Positions 18,758-28,400 of a DNA stretch of 64,000 nucleotides are shown here, in pieces. Made by a program: the position numbers and the translations under genes. The notes beneath the pieces are model-generated. The model was given only the letters and a program-made list of their open reading frames with translations. It was not told the DNA's origin and did not search any database. The stretch spans positions 124,001 through 188,000 of the forward strand of contig NZ_CP009528.1 of assembly GCF_000970025.1 (NCBI RefSeq), given 5' to 3'. Source of the DNA: Methanosarcina barkeri MS (GTDB lineage: Archaea > Halobacteriota > Methanosarcinia > Methanosarcinales > Methanosarcinaceae). Positions within the stretch are counted from its first letter, which is position 1; each line of letters begins with the position of its first letter.

Positions 18758-19954
18758 ATGAAATATGCTGTACTTATAGGAGACGGAATGGCTGATTACC
18801 CAATAGAAAAATTGGGTGGAAAGACCATTCTCCAGGCAGCCCAAACCCCTGCTATGGATTATATTGCAGCCCATGGAAAAATAGGGCTTGCAAAAACTAT
18901 ACCTGATGGGCTTCCCGCTGGAAGCGATGTCGCAAATATGTCTATTCTCGGGTACGATCCAGCAGTATACTACTCTGGTAGGGCTCCTCTGGAGGCTGCC
19001 AGTATGGGTGTCGCTCTTGCATCTGATGATGTGGCTTTCAGATGTAATCTTGTGACTATTGAGCATGGGAGAATAAAAGATTACAGTGCAGGGCACATCA
19101 GTAGCGAAGAAGCTAAGATTCTCGTCGAAACCCTTGATGCGGAACTCGGTAATGGAGAACTGAGCTTTTATCCAGGGATCAGCTACAGGCACCTTTTGGT
19201 CGCCAAAAATAATCTGGGGGCTGAAGCGGAGTGTACTCCCCCGCATGATATTACTGGAAAGAAAATTGAGGAATATCTGCCCGAAGGAAAAGAGGGAGAT
19301 TTCTTTTCCGACCTGATCAAAAAATCTATGATCGTTCTTGAACTGCATCCAGTTAACCTGAAAAGAATTGAAGAGGGTAAGAATCCTGCAAATTCAATTT
19401 GGGTCTGGGGCCAGGGATATGCTCCGAAGTTTACGCCATTTCGAGAATTGTATGGAAAAACTGGAGCAGTTATTTCGGCAGTCGATCTTCTGAAAGGCAT
19501 TGGAGTTTATGCAGGAATGGATGTAATTGAAGTTCAGGGAGCAACCGGTTATCTGGATACCAATTATGAAGGAAAAGCCAGTGCTGCAATCGAGGTCCTG
19601 AAAACCAGGGATCTTGTTTTTGTCCATGTGGAAGCTCCAGATGAAGCCGGACATGAAGGGAGTATTGACAAAAAGTTAAAAGCTGTCGAAGATTTCGATA
19701 GCCGAATTGTGTCTCCTATTCTTAAGCATGCTAAAGCTTCAGACGAGCCTTTTACAATTCTTGTACTGCCTGATCATCCAACCCCGATTTCCATAAAAAC
19801 TCATGCTAGAGATCCGGTTCCTTTTGCAGTCTACAGAACTGATAAGGCGGACTCTGATAGTGCGGAGGCTTTCGATGAGGATTCGGCTAAAAAAGGTTCT
19901 CTTGGGCTTGTAAAAGCTTCGGATCTCATAGGAATACTTGTGAAGGCTAAATAA
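18758..19954 (+). CDS. apgM: Cofactor-independent phosphoglycerate mutase, archaeal type
   Basis: A 398-aa alkaline-phosphatase-superfamily enzyme of the archaeal ApgM class. Metal ligand and catalytic motifs: GDGMADYPI at the start, [16 protein letters not shown] containing the phosphorylated serine (near residue 60), [12 protein letters not shown] and [20 protein letters not shown] with metal-binding His/Asp. It interconverts 2- and 3-phosphoglycerate. The ATG at 18758 is preferred to the TTG at 18740 because the family begins [13 protein letters not shown] and GAGATG lies just upstream. Single gene. Confidence 0.94.
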   Translation: MKYAVLIGDGMADYPIEKLGGKTILQAAQTPAMDYIAAHGKIGLAKTIPDGLPAGSDVANMSILGYDPAVYYSGRAPLEAASMGVALASDDVAFRCNLVTIEHGRIKDYSAGHISSEEAKILVETLDAELGNGELSFYPGISYRHLLVAKNNLGAEAECTPPHDITGKKIEEYLPEGKEGDFFSDLIKKSMIVLELHPVNLKRIEEGKNPANSIWVWGQGYAPKFTPFRELYGKTGAVISAVDLLKGIGVYAGMDVIEVQGATGYLDTNYEGKASAAIEVLKTRDLVFVHVEAPDEAGHEGSIDKKLKAVEDFDSRIVSPILKHAKASDEPFTILVLPDHPTPISIKTHARDPVPFAVYRTDKADSDSAEAFDEDSAKKGSLGLVKASDLIGILVKAK

Positions 19955-20100
19955 CTGCTTTTTCTCGTTTTTCATTTGATGCTTTTATTTGTTTAGCATC
20001 CTGATTTCCAGAAAATCCTCTGTTCTGGATTTTCGGAAATTTTTCTTTTATCATTCTGGCTCTTTTTTGTACTAAGTTTGTGTGAAATTAATCAGGAAAA

Positions 20101-20112
20101 CATATATATCCT
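20101..20112 (+). promoter_or_regulatory. Probable promoter of hsp20
   Basis: CATATATATCC lies about 75 bp upstream of the hsp20 ATG, preceded by an A-rich patch that could be a BRE. Strong ribosome site GGGGGT precedes the gene. Confidence 0.45.
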
Positions 20113-20179
20113 TTCTCAATATATTCGGAATAGCACATAAAATCTGTGTTATCATTTTAACTCAGGGGGTATTTTTTGT

Positions 20180-20641
20180 ATGAGATGGCCTATGAGAAGA
20201 TCATTTTCGGGACCTGCACGCTGGGATCCTTTTGACGAAATAAGAAGGACACAAGAGCGCCTCAACCAGTTGTTTGAAGACTTTATGCCGATGGAAGAAT
20301 GGGGTGGCGGAAAAGTATACACTCCTGCTATCGATATTAAGGAAGAAGACGACAAGCTTGTAGTCACTACCGACCTGCCTGGTATTAATAAAGAGGATGT
20401 TCAGATTAACCTTAAAGAAGACATTCTTGAGATCAGTGCAAAGACTGGGAAGGAAAAAGAGACTGAGGAAGAAGGATACCTGCGCCGGGAAAGAGCATAT
20501 ACACAATTTTACAGGGCGGTTCGCTTACCTGCGAGCGTTAAGGAAGATGGAAGCACTGCAAAAATGGAAAATGGTGTTCTGACAATAACGCTGCCGAAAA
20601 TGCAACTGGGAGAACCGGCAAAGAAGATAGCTATTGAGTAA
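20180..20641 (+). CDS. hsp20: Small heat shock protein (Hsp20 family)
   Basis: A 153-aa protein with a short N-terminal arm (RRSFSGPARWDPFDEIRR) and an alpha-crystallin domain from about residue 47: YTPAIDIKEEDDKLVVTTDLPGINKEDVQI, then FYRAVRLPASV and the hallmark A-x-x-x-NGVLTITLP, here AKMENGVLTITLPK. The C-terminal KKIAIE resembles the I-x-I oligomer anchor. It is an ATP-independent holdase that binds unfolding proteins. Monocistronic. Confidence 0.95.
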   Translation: MRWPMRRSFSGPARWDPFDEIRRTQERLNQLFEDFMPMEEWGGGKVYTPAIDIKEEDDKLVVTTDLPGINKEDVQINLKEDILEISAKTGKEKETEEEGYLRRERAYTQFYRAVRLPASVKEDGSTAKMENGVLTITLPKMQLGEPAKKIAIE

Positions 20642-20778
20642 GTTTTTCCGAGAGAAAAGACAACATCAAATTTAATTTCAGACTGCGAAAGAAAATCGCA
20701 GCCTGTTTTTTGAACTTTTTCCTGCTGATTTTTCTGATATAGCACAAAGAGATTTTCCATGAATCTGATTTTCAATTT

Positions 20779-21774
20779 TCATGATCTGGTTCTATTATCT
20801 GTTCCGGATCTGCCCTTTTTATGATACTCGGAATCAGAACATGGTTCGACATGAATTGAAAAGTGACCATTACTGCCGCAGATTTCTTTTAGCTTGTTTT
20901 CTATCTGCGTTGATATTTCATGTGCGTCCACGATATTCAGATTCCTGTCAACCTCTATATGGACATCTGCAGCCATGGCATTCCCTATTTTTCGAGTTTT
21001 TAGCTCATGGAAGCCTAAAACACCATCAGTAGAATCCAGAACTCGTTCAATATTTCTGTACGTTTCCGAATCAAGCGAAGCCTCCAGAAGCTCATTGAGG
21101 TTTTTGTAAGAAATATCAAATGCCACTTTAAAAATAAAGAAACTCAATATTACTGCGGCTATTGGATCGAGTACTACCCACTTGCCTCCAAGAAGTATGG
21201 CACCTCCTATTCCGATCATGGTTCCTAAGGACGATAAAGCGTCCGAACGGTGGTGCCAGGCATTTGCAGTAAGTGCATCGCTCTTAAGCTTCCTGGCATA
21301 TATTGTGGTATAACGATAGAGCCATTCTTTTGATACAATTGACAGAACTGCCGCAATAAGCGCAATCGAATTTGGGGCTGGTAGTGATTCTCCTTGGAAA
21401 AACGCGAAAACCTTCTGAAGCCCGCCCCATAAAATTCCAAATGCCACTACAGCAAGTGCAAGCCCGATAAATGCCGCAGACAGGGTCTCGATTTTTCCAT
21501 GCCCGTAATTGTGTGTGCTGTCTCTGGGTTTCTTGGAGATCTTTAAACCTATTATTACTGCGATGTCAGTCATGAAGTCGGACAAAGAATGAACTGCGTC
21601 AGCAATCATTGCCGAACTATTTCCAACAATACCGGTCACAAATTTAAAACCTGTCAACAAAACGTTGACTGTCATCCCAACTTTTGTTACATGAGCTGCC
21701 TGGGAGTATCTGGCGTTTTCATTCTCTTCATAATTAAAAAGAGTTTCTCCGTTTGTATCTCCAGTACTTTCCAT
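20779..21774 (-). CDS. Cation diffusion facilitator (CDF) family metal exporter
   Basis: A 331-aa transporter with six predicted membrane segments. The metal-site motifs of CDF proteins appear as ADAVHSLSDFMTD in TM2 and AWHHRSDALSSLG in TM5; a basic/cytoplasmic C-terminal domain (residues about 220-300, HELKTRKIGNAMAADVHIEVD) follows. It exports divalent cations (Zn, Mn, Fe or Co) in exchange for protons; the HxxxD motifs do not settle the metal. ATG at 21774. No partner gene. Confidence 0.9.
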   Translation of the reverse strand: MESTGDTNGETLFNYEENENARYSQAAHVTKVGMTVNVLLTGFKFVTGIVGNSSAMIADAVHSLSDFMTDIAVIIGLKISKKPRDSTHNYGHGKIETLSAAFIGLALAVVAFGILWGGLQKVFAFFQGESLPAPNSIALIAAVLSIVSKEWLYRYTTIYARKLKSDALTANAWHHRSDALSSLGTMIGIGGAILLGGKWVVLDPIAAVILSFFIFKVAFDISYKNLNELLEASLDSETYRNIERVLDSTDGVLGFHELKTRKIGNAMAADVHIEVDRNLNIVDAHEISTQIENKLKEICGSNGHFSIHVEPCSDSEYHKKGRSGTDNRTRS

Positions 21775-22193
21775 AATTTCTCATATTTTCTTAATTATCT
21801 TAATAGATTTGAGATATTATATTTCTACATTTATTATTATTCCATTAAACGAGAGCATAAAAATTAGCGATCAATAGATATAAGGTTATCTTCATTGATT
21901 AAGAAATTTATATAGCTTTATAAGTACACATTTTGGGATTAATCTAATTAGTATATCTACAATTAATTATAAAACTAGCAATATTTTTAAAATAAATTCT
22001 AGGGATTTCCATAAACATTAATATTTTTCACACAACTAACGTATGTAATTTTCTTTTCTCAGTTCCTCTATTAATCGACTTATTACCGACTTATAACCGA
22101 CTTATAATCGACTTATAATCGACTTATTAATCTGGCTATCTACTTCCATACATCTTTTATCTCTTTCTTGCGGTGTTGAAAAATATATACAAT
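21775..22193. other. AT-rich intergenic region with CGACTTATAA repeats
   Basis: About five copies of an 11-12-bp CGACTTATAAC/T unit at 22076-22125. Upstream is a TATA-rich segment facing the CDF gene. No gene supported. Confidence 0.6.
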
Positions 22194-22586
22194 TCAACCG
22201 TAGCGCGGAAGGTTATATTTTATTTCCTTAATTCTTTCTCCTTCTCCTTCCTCAGGAAATTCTTTACTTTTCAGGGCTGCAGTCTGTGCAACTTCAGGGT
22301 GCTGTTTAAGAAATTCTATTGAATAATCCGTAGTTTCACTTGCTGCTGCTTGAAAGGTATTATCTATTTCTTCTTTGCTAAACTGCCCATGATAAAGAAG
22401 AAGCTGAGTTACTTTTTGCCGGGTAGCTTGAGGTTCGTTCTCATAGTCCAGGGAGTAGTACAGCTTACTTACGATAACTCTTAAACTCCATATTCGGCTT
22501 CGTTTTTTGTTTTTTAACTCAAAAGGGACTTTATTCTTTATTTTCTCTATAATTTCGTTCAATTCATACTGGCTCGTGTTTAACAC
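22194..22586 (-). CDS. Conserved hypothetical protein
   Basis: A 130-aa hydrophilic protein beginning MLNTSQYELNEIIEKIKNKVPF from a GTG at 22586. It is predicted mainly helical, with a YHGQFSKEEIDNTFQAAASE segment. No recognised domain, membrane segment or metal motif. Codon use looks genuine and a helical, charged composition argues against chance. I cannot assign a function. Confidence 0.45.
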   Translation of the reverse strand: MLNTSQYELNEIIEKIKNKVPFELKNKKRSRIWSLRVIVSKLYYSLDYENEPQATRQKVTQLLLYHGQFSKEEIDNTFQAAASETTDYSIEFLKQHPEVAQTAALKSKEFPEEGEGERIKEIKYNLPRYG

Positions 22587-23062
22587 CTATATGAAATTTG
22601 GTTTTCAAGCAGATAAAGGATCTTAATAGTTCTTAACTCTGCTCGGGAGAAAAGTGCCGCAGTAAAATAGGACTGAAAATAAGGTCAATTGAAATATATA
22701 ATATCTTAGGAGGATCGGTTAGTTTAAGATATATATTGAGAAAACAGGTAAATTTAGAAAATAATTAGTTGAGAAATGGTGTAAACTGGCAATTAAACTG
22801 AAAGTAATGTAAACTGAAGAAATAAGTCCTATCGAAAAAATAAGTGAAAGCGCGGCATCAGGAAATTATTCTCATCATCTTTTGCTCAGTTGGGGTAACT
22901 TTCATCATCGCCGCAAGATCCAGTATATCGGTGGTCTTATTTATGGTTACTGCCTTTACTGCTGCAAATTGTTGATTTAATGGATTATTTCTTTTATTTC
23001 CTGTATCCAACTGAACAATATTCAGTTGCTCTTATTAACTCAAAGTCTTCCGAGGAAAACAC
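22587..23062. other. Intergenic region upstream of cofE
   Basis: 476 bp with no supported gene or RNA; CGAGGAAAAC just before 23063 is the cofE ribosome site. Confidence 0.4.
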
Positions 23063-23842
23063 TTGAAATTCGAAGCCATAGCCGTTGAGAATATTCCCCT
23101 TATACATACTGGGGATAACCTGCCCTCGATCATTTGTAAGAATCTGGAACTTCAGGACAGGGACATTGTTATCGTTGCCTCGACTGTCGTTGCTAAAGCT
23201 GAAGGGGAGATCTTCAGGCTAGAGGACATTACCCCAGGGAAAATAGCACTTGAGATGGCATCCCGAAACGGAAAAGATGCGAGGTTTATCCAGGCTGTAC
23301 TTTCCCGGAGCAGGGAGGTGCTTGTGGAAAAACCTTTTATGCTTGTGACAACTCTCGCAGGGCATACCTGCGTAAACGCAGGAGTAGATGAGTCAAATAT
23401 TGAAGATGGATTTTTGCTCTATCCTCCTGTAAATCCGGATGCCAGTGCTTCAAGGCTCGGGCAGGAGCTCGAAAAGTTGAGCGGGAAAAAGTTAAGTGTT
23501 ATTGTCACAGACACAAATGGGAGAGCTTTTAAAATAGGACAGACTGGTGCTGCCATAGGAATTTACAAGATAAAACCTGTAAAGCATTGGATTGGAGAAA
23601 AAGATCTCTTTGGAAAAGTCCTTGAGGTTACAGAGGAAGCAGTTGCCGATGAACTTGCAGGTGCCGCAAACCTTCTGATGGGCGAAGGGGCAGGTGGAAC
23701 TCCCGTAGTTGTAATTCGTGGTTTTGATTACTACTGTGGAGAAAAGACCTTTATAAAGGAAATGTATCGTCCCGAAGAAATGGATGTTATTAAAAAAGGG
23801 CTTCGCTGCCTTCAAAAAAAGTTGAATAAAAAATTGAATTAA
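23063..23842 (+). CDS. cofE: F420-0:gamma-glutamyl ligase
   Basis: A 259-aa protein matching CofE: an N-terminal KFEAIAVENIPLIHTGDNL, DRDIVIVASTVVAKAEG, VTTLAGHTCVNAGVDESN, VTDTNGRAFKIGQTGAAIG and ANLLMGEGAGGTPVVVIRGF. The enzyme adds glutamates by GTP-dependent ligation to F420-0, giving the coenzyme F420 used by methanogenesis. It starts with TTG at 23063 after GAGG. Length matches the family. It stands alone. Confidence 0.93.
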   Translation: MKFEAIAVENIPLIHTGDNLPSIICKNLELQDRDIVIVASTVVAKAEGEIFRLEDITPGKIALEMASRNGKDARFIQAVLSRSREVLVEKPFMLVTTLAGHTCVNAGVDESNIEDGFLLYPPVNPDASASRLGQELEKLSGKKLSVIVTDTNGRAFKIGQTGAAIGIYKIKPVKHWIGEKDLFGKVLEVTEEAVADELAGAANLLMGEGAGGTPVVVIRGFDYYCGEKTFIKEMYRPEEMDVIKKGLRCLQKKLNKKLN

Positions 23843-23934
23843 GGAAGTTAAAGCTTCAGATCTTAGATATTGGGCAAAGTAATATCTCGAACTTTGATTT
23901 TAACTCTAAGGCATGAAGTCTCCTTCCTCGATAA

Positions 23935-23954
23935 TTTCCGGCAAAAGCCGGAAA
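23935..23954. repeat. Perfect hairpin after cofE
   Basis: TTTCCGGC and GCCGGAAA arms around an AAAA loop. It has no following T run on the plus strand, so it may be the left-end structure of the decayed transposon downstream rather than a terminator. Confidence 0.55.
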
Positions 23955-24199
23955 ATGGCAGGTGGGAGATGAAAGCTGTCAACATCAACTATTTTTTAAT
24001 AAATCTTATCTATTTTTTTAAAGACTATTACTCTTACAACGAATTTTAATCCATGAAGTAAAACCTGCTAATGAATAGTTGAAATAAGCTAATTCTCAAG
24101 CTTTGCTGGCATGCTTAGTAAGCGTGAGATCCAAATTTACCAGGTTTTTCAGAGAAAAAACTGGATTTCCCAGATTCAAGTCCAAGAAAAAGCCTGTTC

Positions 24200-24800
24200 A
24201 ATCCGGTTGAAAGTCCTGCAAAAAAGAGTACGTTAAAACGTAAAAGGATCTATAAATCGAGAGAAAGTAAAGCTGCAACTTTCAAAACTCCCTGAAAAAA
24301 TCAGCAATCAGAAGAATGATTCCCAGCACAACCTCTCTTCTAAACTTATTAGTGAGAACCAAGCTATTGCTCTGGAAACTCTGATGTTAAAGGGATGCAA
24401 AAAAATAATTGTTTAGCTCAGTCTATAAGTGATTCTGCATGGAGCAGTTTTGTTACAAAGTTAGACTACAAAGCAGAATGGTTCGGTAAACCTATCCTGA
24501 GAATCGGGTAGTTTGAACTCTCTTCTAAACTTTATAGTGTTTGCGGGTATTATAATTCAGATTTGGCATTGAAGGATAGAAAATGGATTTGCTCTGATTG
24601 CAACACAAAATATTATAGGGACATTAATGCTGCATCAATTTCAAAAAATTCTCACTTCAAGATCAAAATCTTATAGTTATTTGACACTCTTATAGTTATC
24701 TGGTACCTGCGGAACGCGGGGAAGGACTTGGGGGCTTGTTTTCAAAAGAGAAAGGAATAAATCAGGAAGTTCCTCCCTGGAACCTGAGCCAAAAAGTGAA
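24200..24800 (+). pseudogene. tnpB: Degenerate TnpB (IS200/IS605-type OrfB) remnant
   Basis: Conceptual translation in two frames gives the C-terminal half of a TnpB protein. One frame reads LPEKISNQKNDSQHNLSSKL then SENQAIALETLMLKG (RuvC-II glutamate region) and stops at about 24413. After a frameshift come SISDSAWSSF, then the zinc ribbon SVCGYYNSDL...CSDCNTKYYRDINAA (RuvC-III aspartate). An in-frame TAG lies at 24509-24511. The tail resembles the TnpB C-terminus (PAERGEDLGA). N-terminal half and TnpA are not recognisable. TnpB is an RNA-guided nuclease; this copy is inactive. Boundaries approximate. Confidence 0.82.
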
Positions 24801-24834
24801 GAATTAAGGGAGAAGTAGTTTATATTCTGTAAGT

Positions 24835-25314
24835 TCAGTTTCCGCTTGAAGTCTCGCTTTTTAACTCAAAAGGTATATATTCCACTTCCACACCCGCGTC
24901 CCTGAAAAACTCAAGTGAATCATTATCTGGATAGAAAGTTGCGTATACCACTCTTTTGATATTCGCGTTTATAAGCATTTTCGCGCAAAGGATACAGGGC
25001 TGGTGTGTACAGTAAATGGTTGCTCCTGCTATGCTTACGCCATGAATTGCGGCCTGGATAATTGCATTCTGTTCTGCGTGCACTGCCCTGCACTTTTCCT
25101 GTCTTGTACCTGAAGGAATCTTTTCCAGATCCCTGATACATCCGATTTCAAGACAGTGTTCCATGCCGCTAGGTGCTCCATTATATCCGGTTGAGAGAAT
25201 GCGTTTATCCTTAACGATCACAGCTCCTACGTTCTTTCGAAGGCAGGTAGCCCGTTTGCCTACCACGAAGGCGATTTCGAGGAAATACTCATCAAGTGAA
25301 GGTCTTTCTGTCAT
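24835..25314 (-). CDS. Deoxycytidylate (dCMP) deaminase
   Basis: A 159-aa zinc-dependent deaminase of the dCMP/ComEB type. The catalytic HAE motif is in [11 protein letters not shown] and the zinc PCxxC in [23 protein letters not shown] is the family's dCMP-binding block. It converts dCMP to dUMP for thymidylate synthesis. It starts at ATG 25314. Its relation to the TnpB relic downstream appears to be accidental. Confidence 0.92.
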   Translation of the reverse strand: MTERPSLDEYFLEIAFVVGKRATCLRKNVGAVIVKDKRILSTGYNGAPSGMEHCLEIGCIRDLEKIPSGTRQEKCRAVHAEQNAIIQAAIHGVSIAGATIYCTHQPCILCAKMLINANIKRVVYATFYPDNDSLEFFRDAGVEVEYIPFELKSETSSGN

Positions 25315-25725
25315 TATTTTTAATGAACAGTAACTGGTATATATAGCTGTGACGTTAAAGCCTGTACCATTTTTAAGAGTTAATTTTAAGTGGAATAAAT
25401 TAACGGTATATAGAGAAGAATTGCTAGGGGAAGAATTAATATAATCTGTGAGAATACAGAGTTAAAACAAATTAACTTATTTATAACACTAATTTGTTTC
25501 TAATATACTTGTTTATAATCTACACTTATTTACAATATTAAAACATCCAGAACGTTATCCCCCATCACCTGAACCCGAGTAGCAGAGTAAATTCAATATT
25601 CTCAATAAACCTGATTATAAACTTCGTGTTCTGAATTATACATCAGGATTATATATCTGGATGTAATGAGCTGTTCGGATAGGTTCAATAAAATAAATAG
25701 ATACACGCATCCGGAGTATTAAATT
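25315..25725. other. Intergenic region upstream of secF
   Basis: 411 bp between divergent genes. TATA-like stretches near 25320-25345 (minus) and 25645-25655 (plus). No gene supported. Confidence 0.4.
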
Positions 25726-26634
25726 ATGGCAACAGGTTTGGCCGAAATTTTAGATAACTTCGTGAAAAATCACGACAACCGCCAGTTGCTGGCCCTCCCC
25801 CTTGCGATACTCGCAGTTTCTTTGGTAATACTGCTAGTTTCTCTTGTGAGTAGCGGATCGCCGGTAAAACTGGGAATGGATTTCCAGGGCGGCACTCAGA
25901 TTTCGATAGAAACGACTGATTCCCCTGCTGTACTTGAAAAAACGTATTCGTCTTACCCCATCACTAATGTCCGGCAGACCGGAAGCAGGGTTATCATGCA
26001 GTTTGGAATCATGGATGATGAGCAGCAGCGTCAGCTTGAAACGGATATTACGAGTCACAACTATTCCAATGTGCAGATTCAGCAAGTTGGGCCGATTTAC
26101 GGCAAGACTCTGCAGGTACAGGCTCTGGAGGCCCTAGTTATTTCCTTTATAGGAATGGGAATTGTGGTATTCCTGCTCTTCAGGACCTTTGTTCCTTCCC
26201 TTGCAGTGATACTTTCTGCATTTTCAGATATCGTCATTGCAGCTGCTTTCATGAGGGTTGCAGGGATTGAACTTTCCCTGGGAACACTTGCGGCTCTGCT
26301 TATGCTTATCGGTTATTCTGTAGACAGTGATATCCTGCTCACAAACAGAGTACTTAAACGCCGGGGCATAGTAGAAGAGAAAGTTTCCAAGGCTATGCAT
26401 ACAGGTATCACCATGACTACTACAACCCTTGCAGCGCTTGCATCCATGTACATAGTCTCGACTTTCTCCTATGTGGTCATTCCTTCATTCACACAGATTT
26501 CTCTGCTTTCGCAGATCTCAATTGTGCTGATTGCGGGACTTATTGCAGACATGATGAATACCTGGCTCCTGAATACGGGAATCTTACGATGGTATGCGAT
26601 GAAACCCGAATTCAGAGGGAGGTATAACAGATGA
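25726..26634 (+). CDS. secF: Protein-export membrane protein SecF
   Basis: A 302-aa protein with one N-terminal membrane helix (residues about 20-42), a periplasmic-equivalent domain starting LGMDFQGGTQISIE, and five C-terminal helices including SIGMGI-like SFIGMGIVVFLLF and AALLMLIGYSVDSDILLTNRVLKR. SecDF uses ion flow to aid Sec translocation and membrane protein release. The archaeal gene order secF-secD is seen, with a 4-bp overlap (ATGA) to secD. Confidence 0.94.
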   Translation: MATGLAEILDNFVKNHDNRQLLALPLAILAVSLVILLVSLVSSGSPVKLGMDFQGGTQISIETTDSPAVLEKTYSSYPITNVRQTGSRVIMQFGIMDDEQQRQLETDITSHNYSNVQIQQVGPIYGKTLQVQALEALVISFIGMGIVVFLLFRTFVPSLAVILSAFSDIVIAAAFMRVAGIELSLGTLAALLMLIGYSVDSDILLTNRVLKRRGIVEEKVSKAMHTGITMTTTTLAALASMYIVSTFSYVVIPSFTQISLLSQISIVLIAGLIADMMNTWLLNTGILRWYAMKPEFRGRYNR

Positions 26635-28331
26635 GCGACAAAAAAAGCCTTCTTAAAAATCCAAGAGTCATTATCTTTATTATAATCCTTCTTGGCTCTA
26701 TAGTGGCCATTCACCCAGGCTATACCCCCGGAAAAGGGACAACTTCCAATCTTAATTTTGGACTTGATCTGGAAGGTGGGTCCTGGCTCCAGATACAACT
26801 GGAAGGAGCACTTGTCCAGGTAGATGTAGATTCCGGAAAATTAGTTAGCGGAATTGTAGAGCCTATAATTGGAGCCCCTGTCGAGATCACGAAAAATGAC
26901 CTTGATGTCGGCGGCTCTGCCAATAAATCTGTCACCTTTACAACATCTGGGACTGTCAGTGCATCTCAGCTTGAGTATCTTGGCACGGTAAGCGTGGACA
27001 AGCTGAGTGGAAGCACAACTCAGGTAACTATCTCTGATACCAGTAAGGAGAGTCTCATCCAGTCTTACCTATCAAAAGCCCTTGATGCAGAAGTACTTGC
27101 CAAGAGTACTGAGGACGGAACTGTCTACGAAATCAGGACTGCAGTCACCGAACAAAAGCTTGAGTCTCTGCTGGAAAAGGTTGGAGGTTCGATCCACAAG
27201 AACGAAGATGGGACTTCAACTTACGAAGAAGGAGTAAGCACCGATACCAGAGACCTGACAAAGGAGATCCTCAGTGATAAGCTGAACTCTCTGGGTATCA
27301 AAGATATTCCTGTAAGAACCGTAGGGGACAAATACATCCTTATTGATTTTGCAGGCATTGACCTGGCAACTGCCAAGGAAATAGCTGAAAAACCTGGAAA
27401 GTTTGAGATCCGGATTCAGACAACTGGAAATGAAACCGAACATGTCCTTTACGGCGATTCAATTGTAAGTGTGGGAGTTCCAAGCTTCCATGATGAACAG
27501 TGGCATACTCCTTTCACCCTGGATGATGATGGGGCTCGGACACTCCAGAAAGTTGCACTCGAAACCGGAGCAATTGATGATCCGGATTCCCATTACTTGA
27601 AGATGTACCTTGATGGAGTTGAAATCTATGGAGCTCCTTTGAGTCAGTCTGCAGCTGAAAAACTGCGAGATGCCCCTATATATTCCTGGGAAGCTTCCAC
27701 GGGTACAGATGATGCTGCAAAAACCGAAGCTAAAGCACTTCAGGTTCACCTTCGAGCAGGGGCTCTTCCTGTCAATGTAGAACTTGTAGGTTCTGGACAT
27801 GTGGATGCAGGTCTCGGAGCGCAGTTCAAAAGTGCAGCTCTGATTATCGGTTTGATTTCCCTTATTGGGGTGGCAGCCGTGGTTTACTTCAAGTACAGAA
27901 GGTCTGAAATCCTGATACCTATGGTCGGAACTTCTACCAGTGAAGTTATCATGATCCTCGGAGTTGCAGCACTGATAGGATGGCAGCTTGACCTGGCGTC
28001 AATTGCAGGTGTTATAGCTTCCATAGGTACTGGGATTGACCACCTTGTGATCATCACAGACGAGGTGCTTGCTGAAGGCAAACTCCCTCCAACGAGGGTC
28101 TTTAAGTCCAGGATAACAAAGGCTTTTACAATCATTTTAGGGGCAGCCACTGCAAACATAATTGCCCTGTCCCCTCTGGTCGTAATGGGCTTTGGTACTT
28201 TGAAGGGCTTTGCAATTACTACCATCATTGGTGTCTTAATTGGTGTGATTATCGCAAGGCCGGTTTATGGTATAGTAATCAAGGAATTTCTGCACGTAGA
28301 TGAAAACGGAACCGCAAGTATAACTGAGTAA
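26631..28331 (+). CDS. secD: Protein-export membrane protein SecD
   Basis: A 566-aa protein with an N-terminal helix, LNFGLDLEGGSWLQIQLEG, a large extracytoplasmic region (residues about 60-390) and a C-terminal group of helices with IASIGTGIDHLVIITDEV and TVATN-like AATANIIALSPL. It pairs with SecF. The start overlaps the secF stop by 4 bp. Length fits archaeal SecD. Confidence 0.94.
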   Translation: MSDKKSLLKNPRVIIFIIILLGSIVAIHPGYTPGKGTTSNLNFGLDLEGGSWLQIQLEGALVQVDVDSGKLVSGIVEPIIGAPVEITKNDLDVGGSANKSVTFTTSGTVSASQLEYLGTVSVDKLSGSTTQVTISDTSKESLIQSYLSKALDAEVLAKSTEDGTVYEIRTAVTEQKLESLLEKVGGSIHKNEDGTSTYEEGVSTDTRDLTKEILSDKLNSLGIKDIPVRTVGDKYILIDFAGIDLATAKEIAEKPGKFEIRIQTTGNETEHVLYGDSIVSVGVPSFHDEQWHTPFTLDDDGARTLQKVALETGAIDDPDSHYLKMYLDGVEIYGAPLSQSAAEKLRDAPIYSWEASTGTDDAAKTEAKALQVHLRAGALPVNVELVGSGHVDAGLGAQFKSAALIIGLISLIGVAAVVYFKYRRSEILIPMVGTSTSEVIMILGVAALIGWQLDLASIAGVIASIGTGIDHLVIITDEVLAEGKLPPTRVFKSRITKAFTIILGAATANIIALSPLVVMGFGTLKGFAITTIIGVLIGVIIARPVYGIVIKEFLHVDENGTASITE

Positions 28332-28400
28332 GTATTGAGCGAAAAGTAAAGTTCTTTGAGGTTGATTGGTATCTAGGAGTCAAAAATTAAGGTGGAATGT

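Noticed and set aside
24509-24511. Amber codon in TnpB as pyrrolysine
   Set aside because: A separate frameshift upstream and loss of the N-terminal half show decay, so read-through would not give a working protein.
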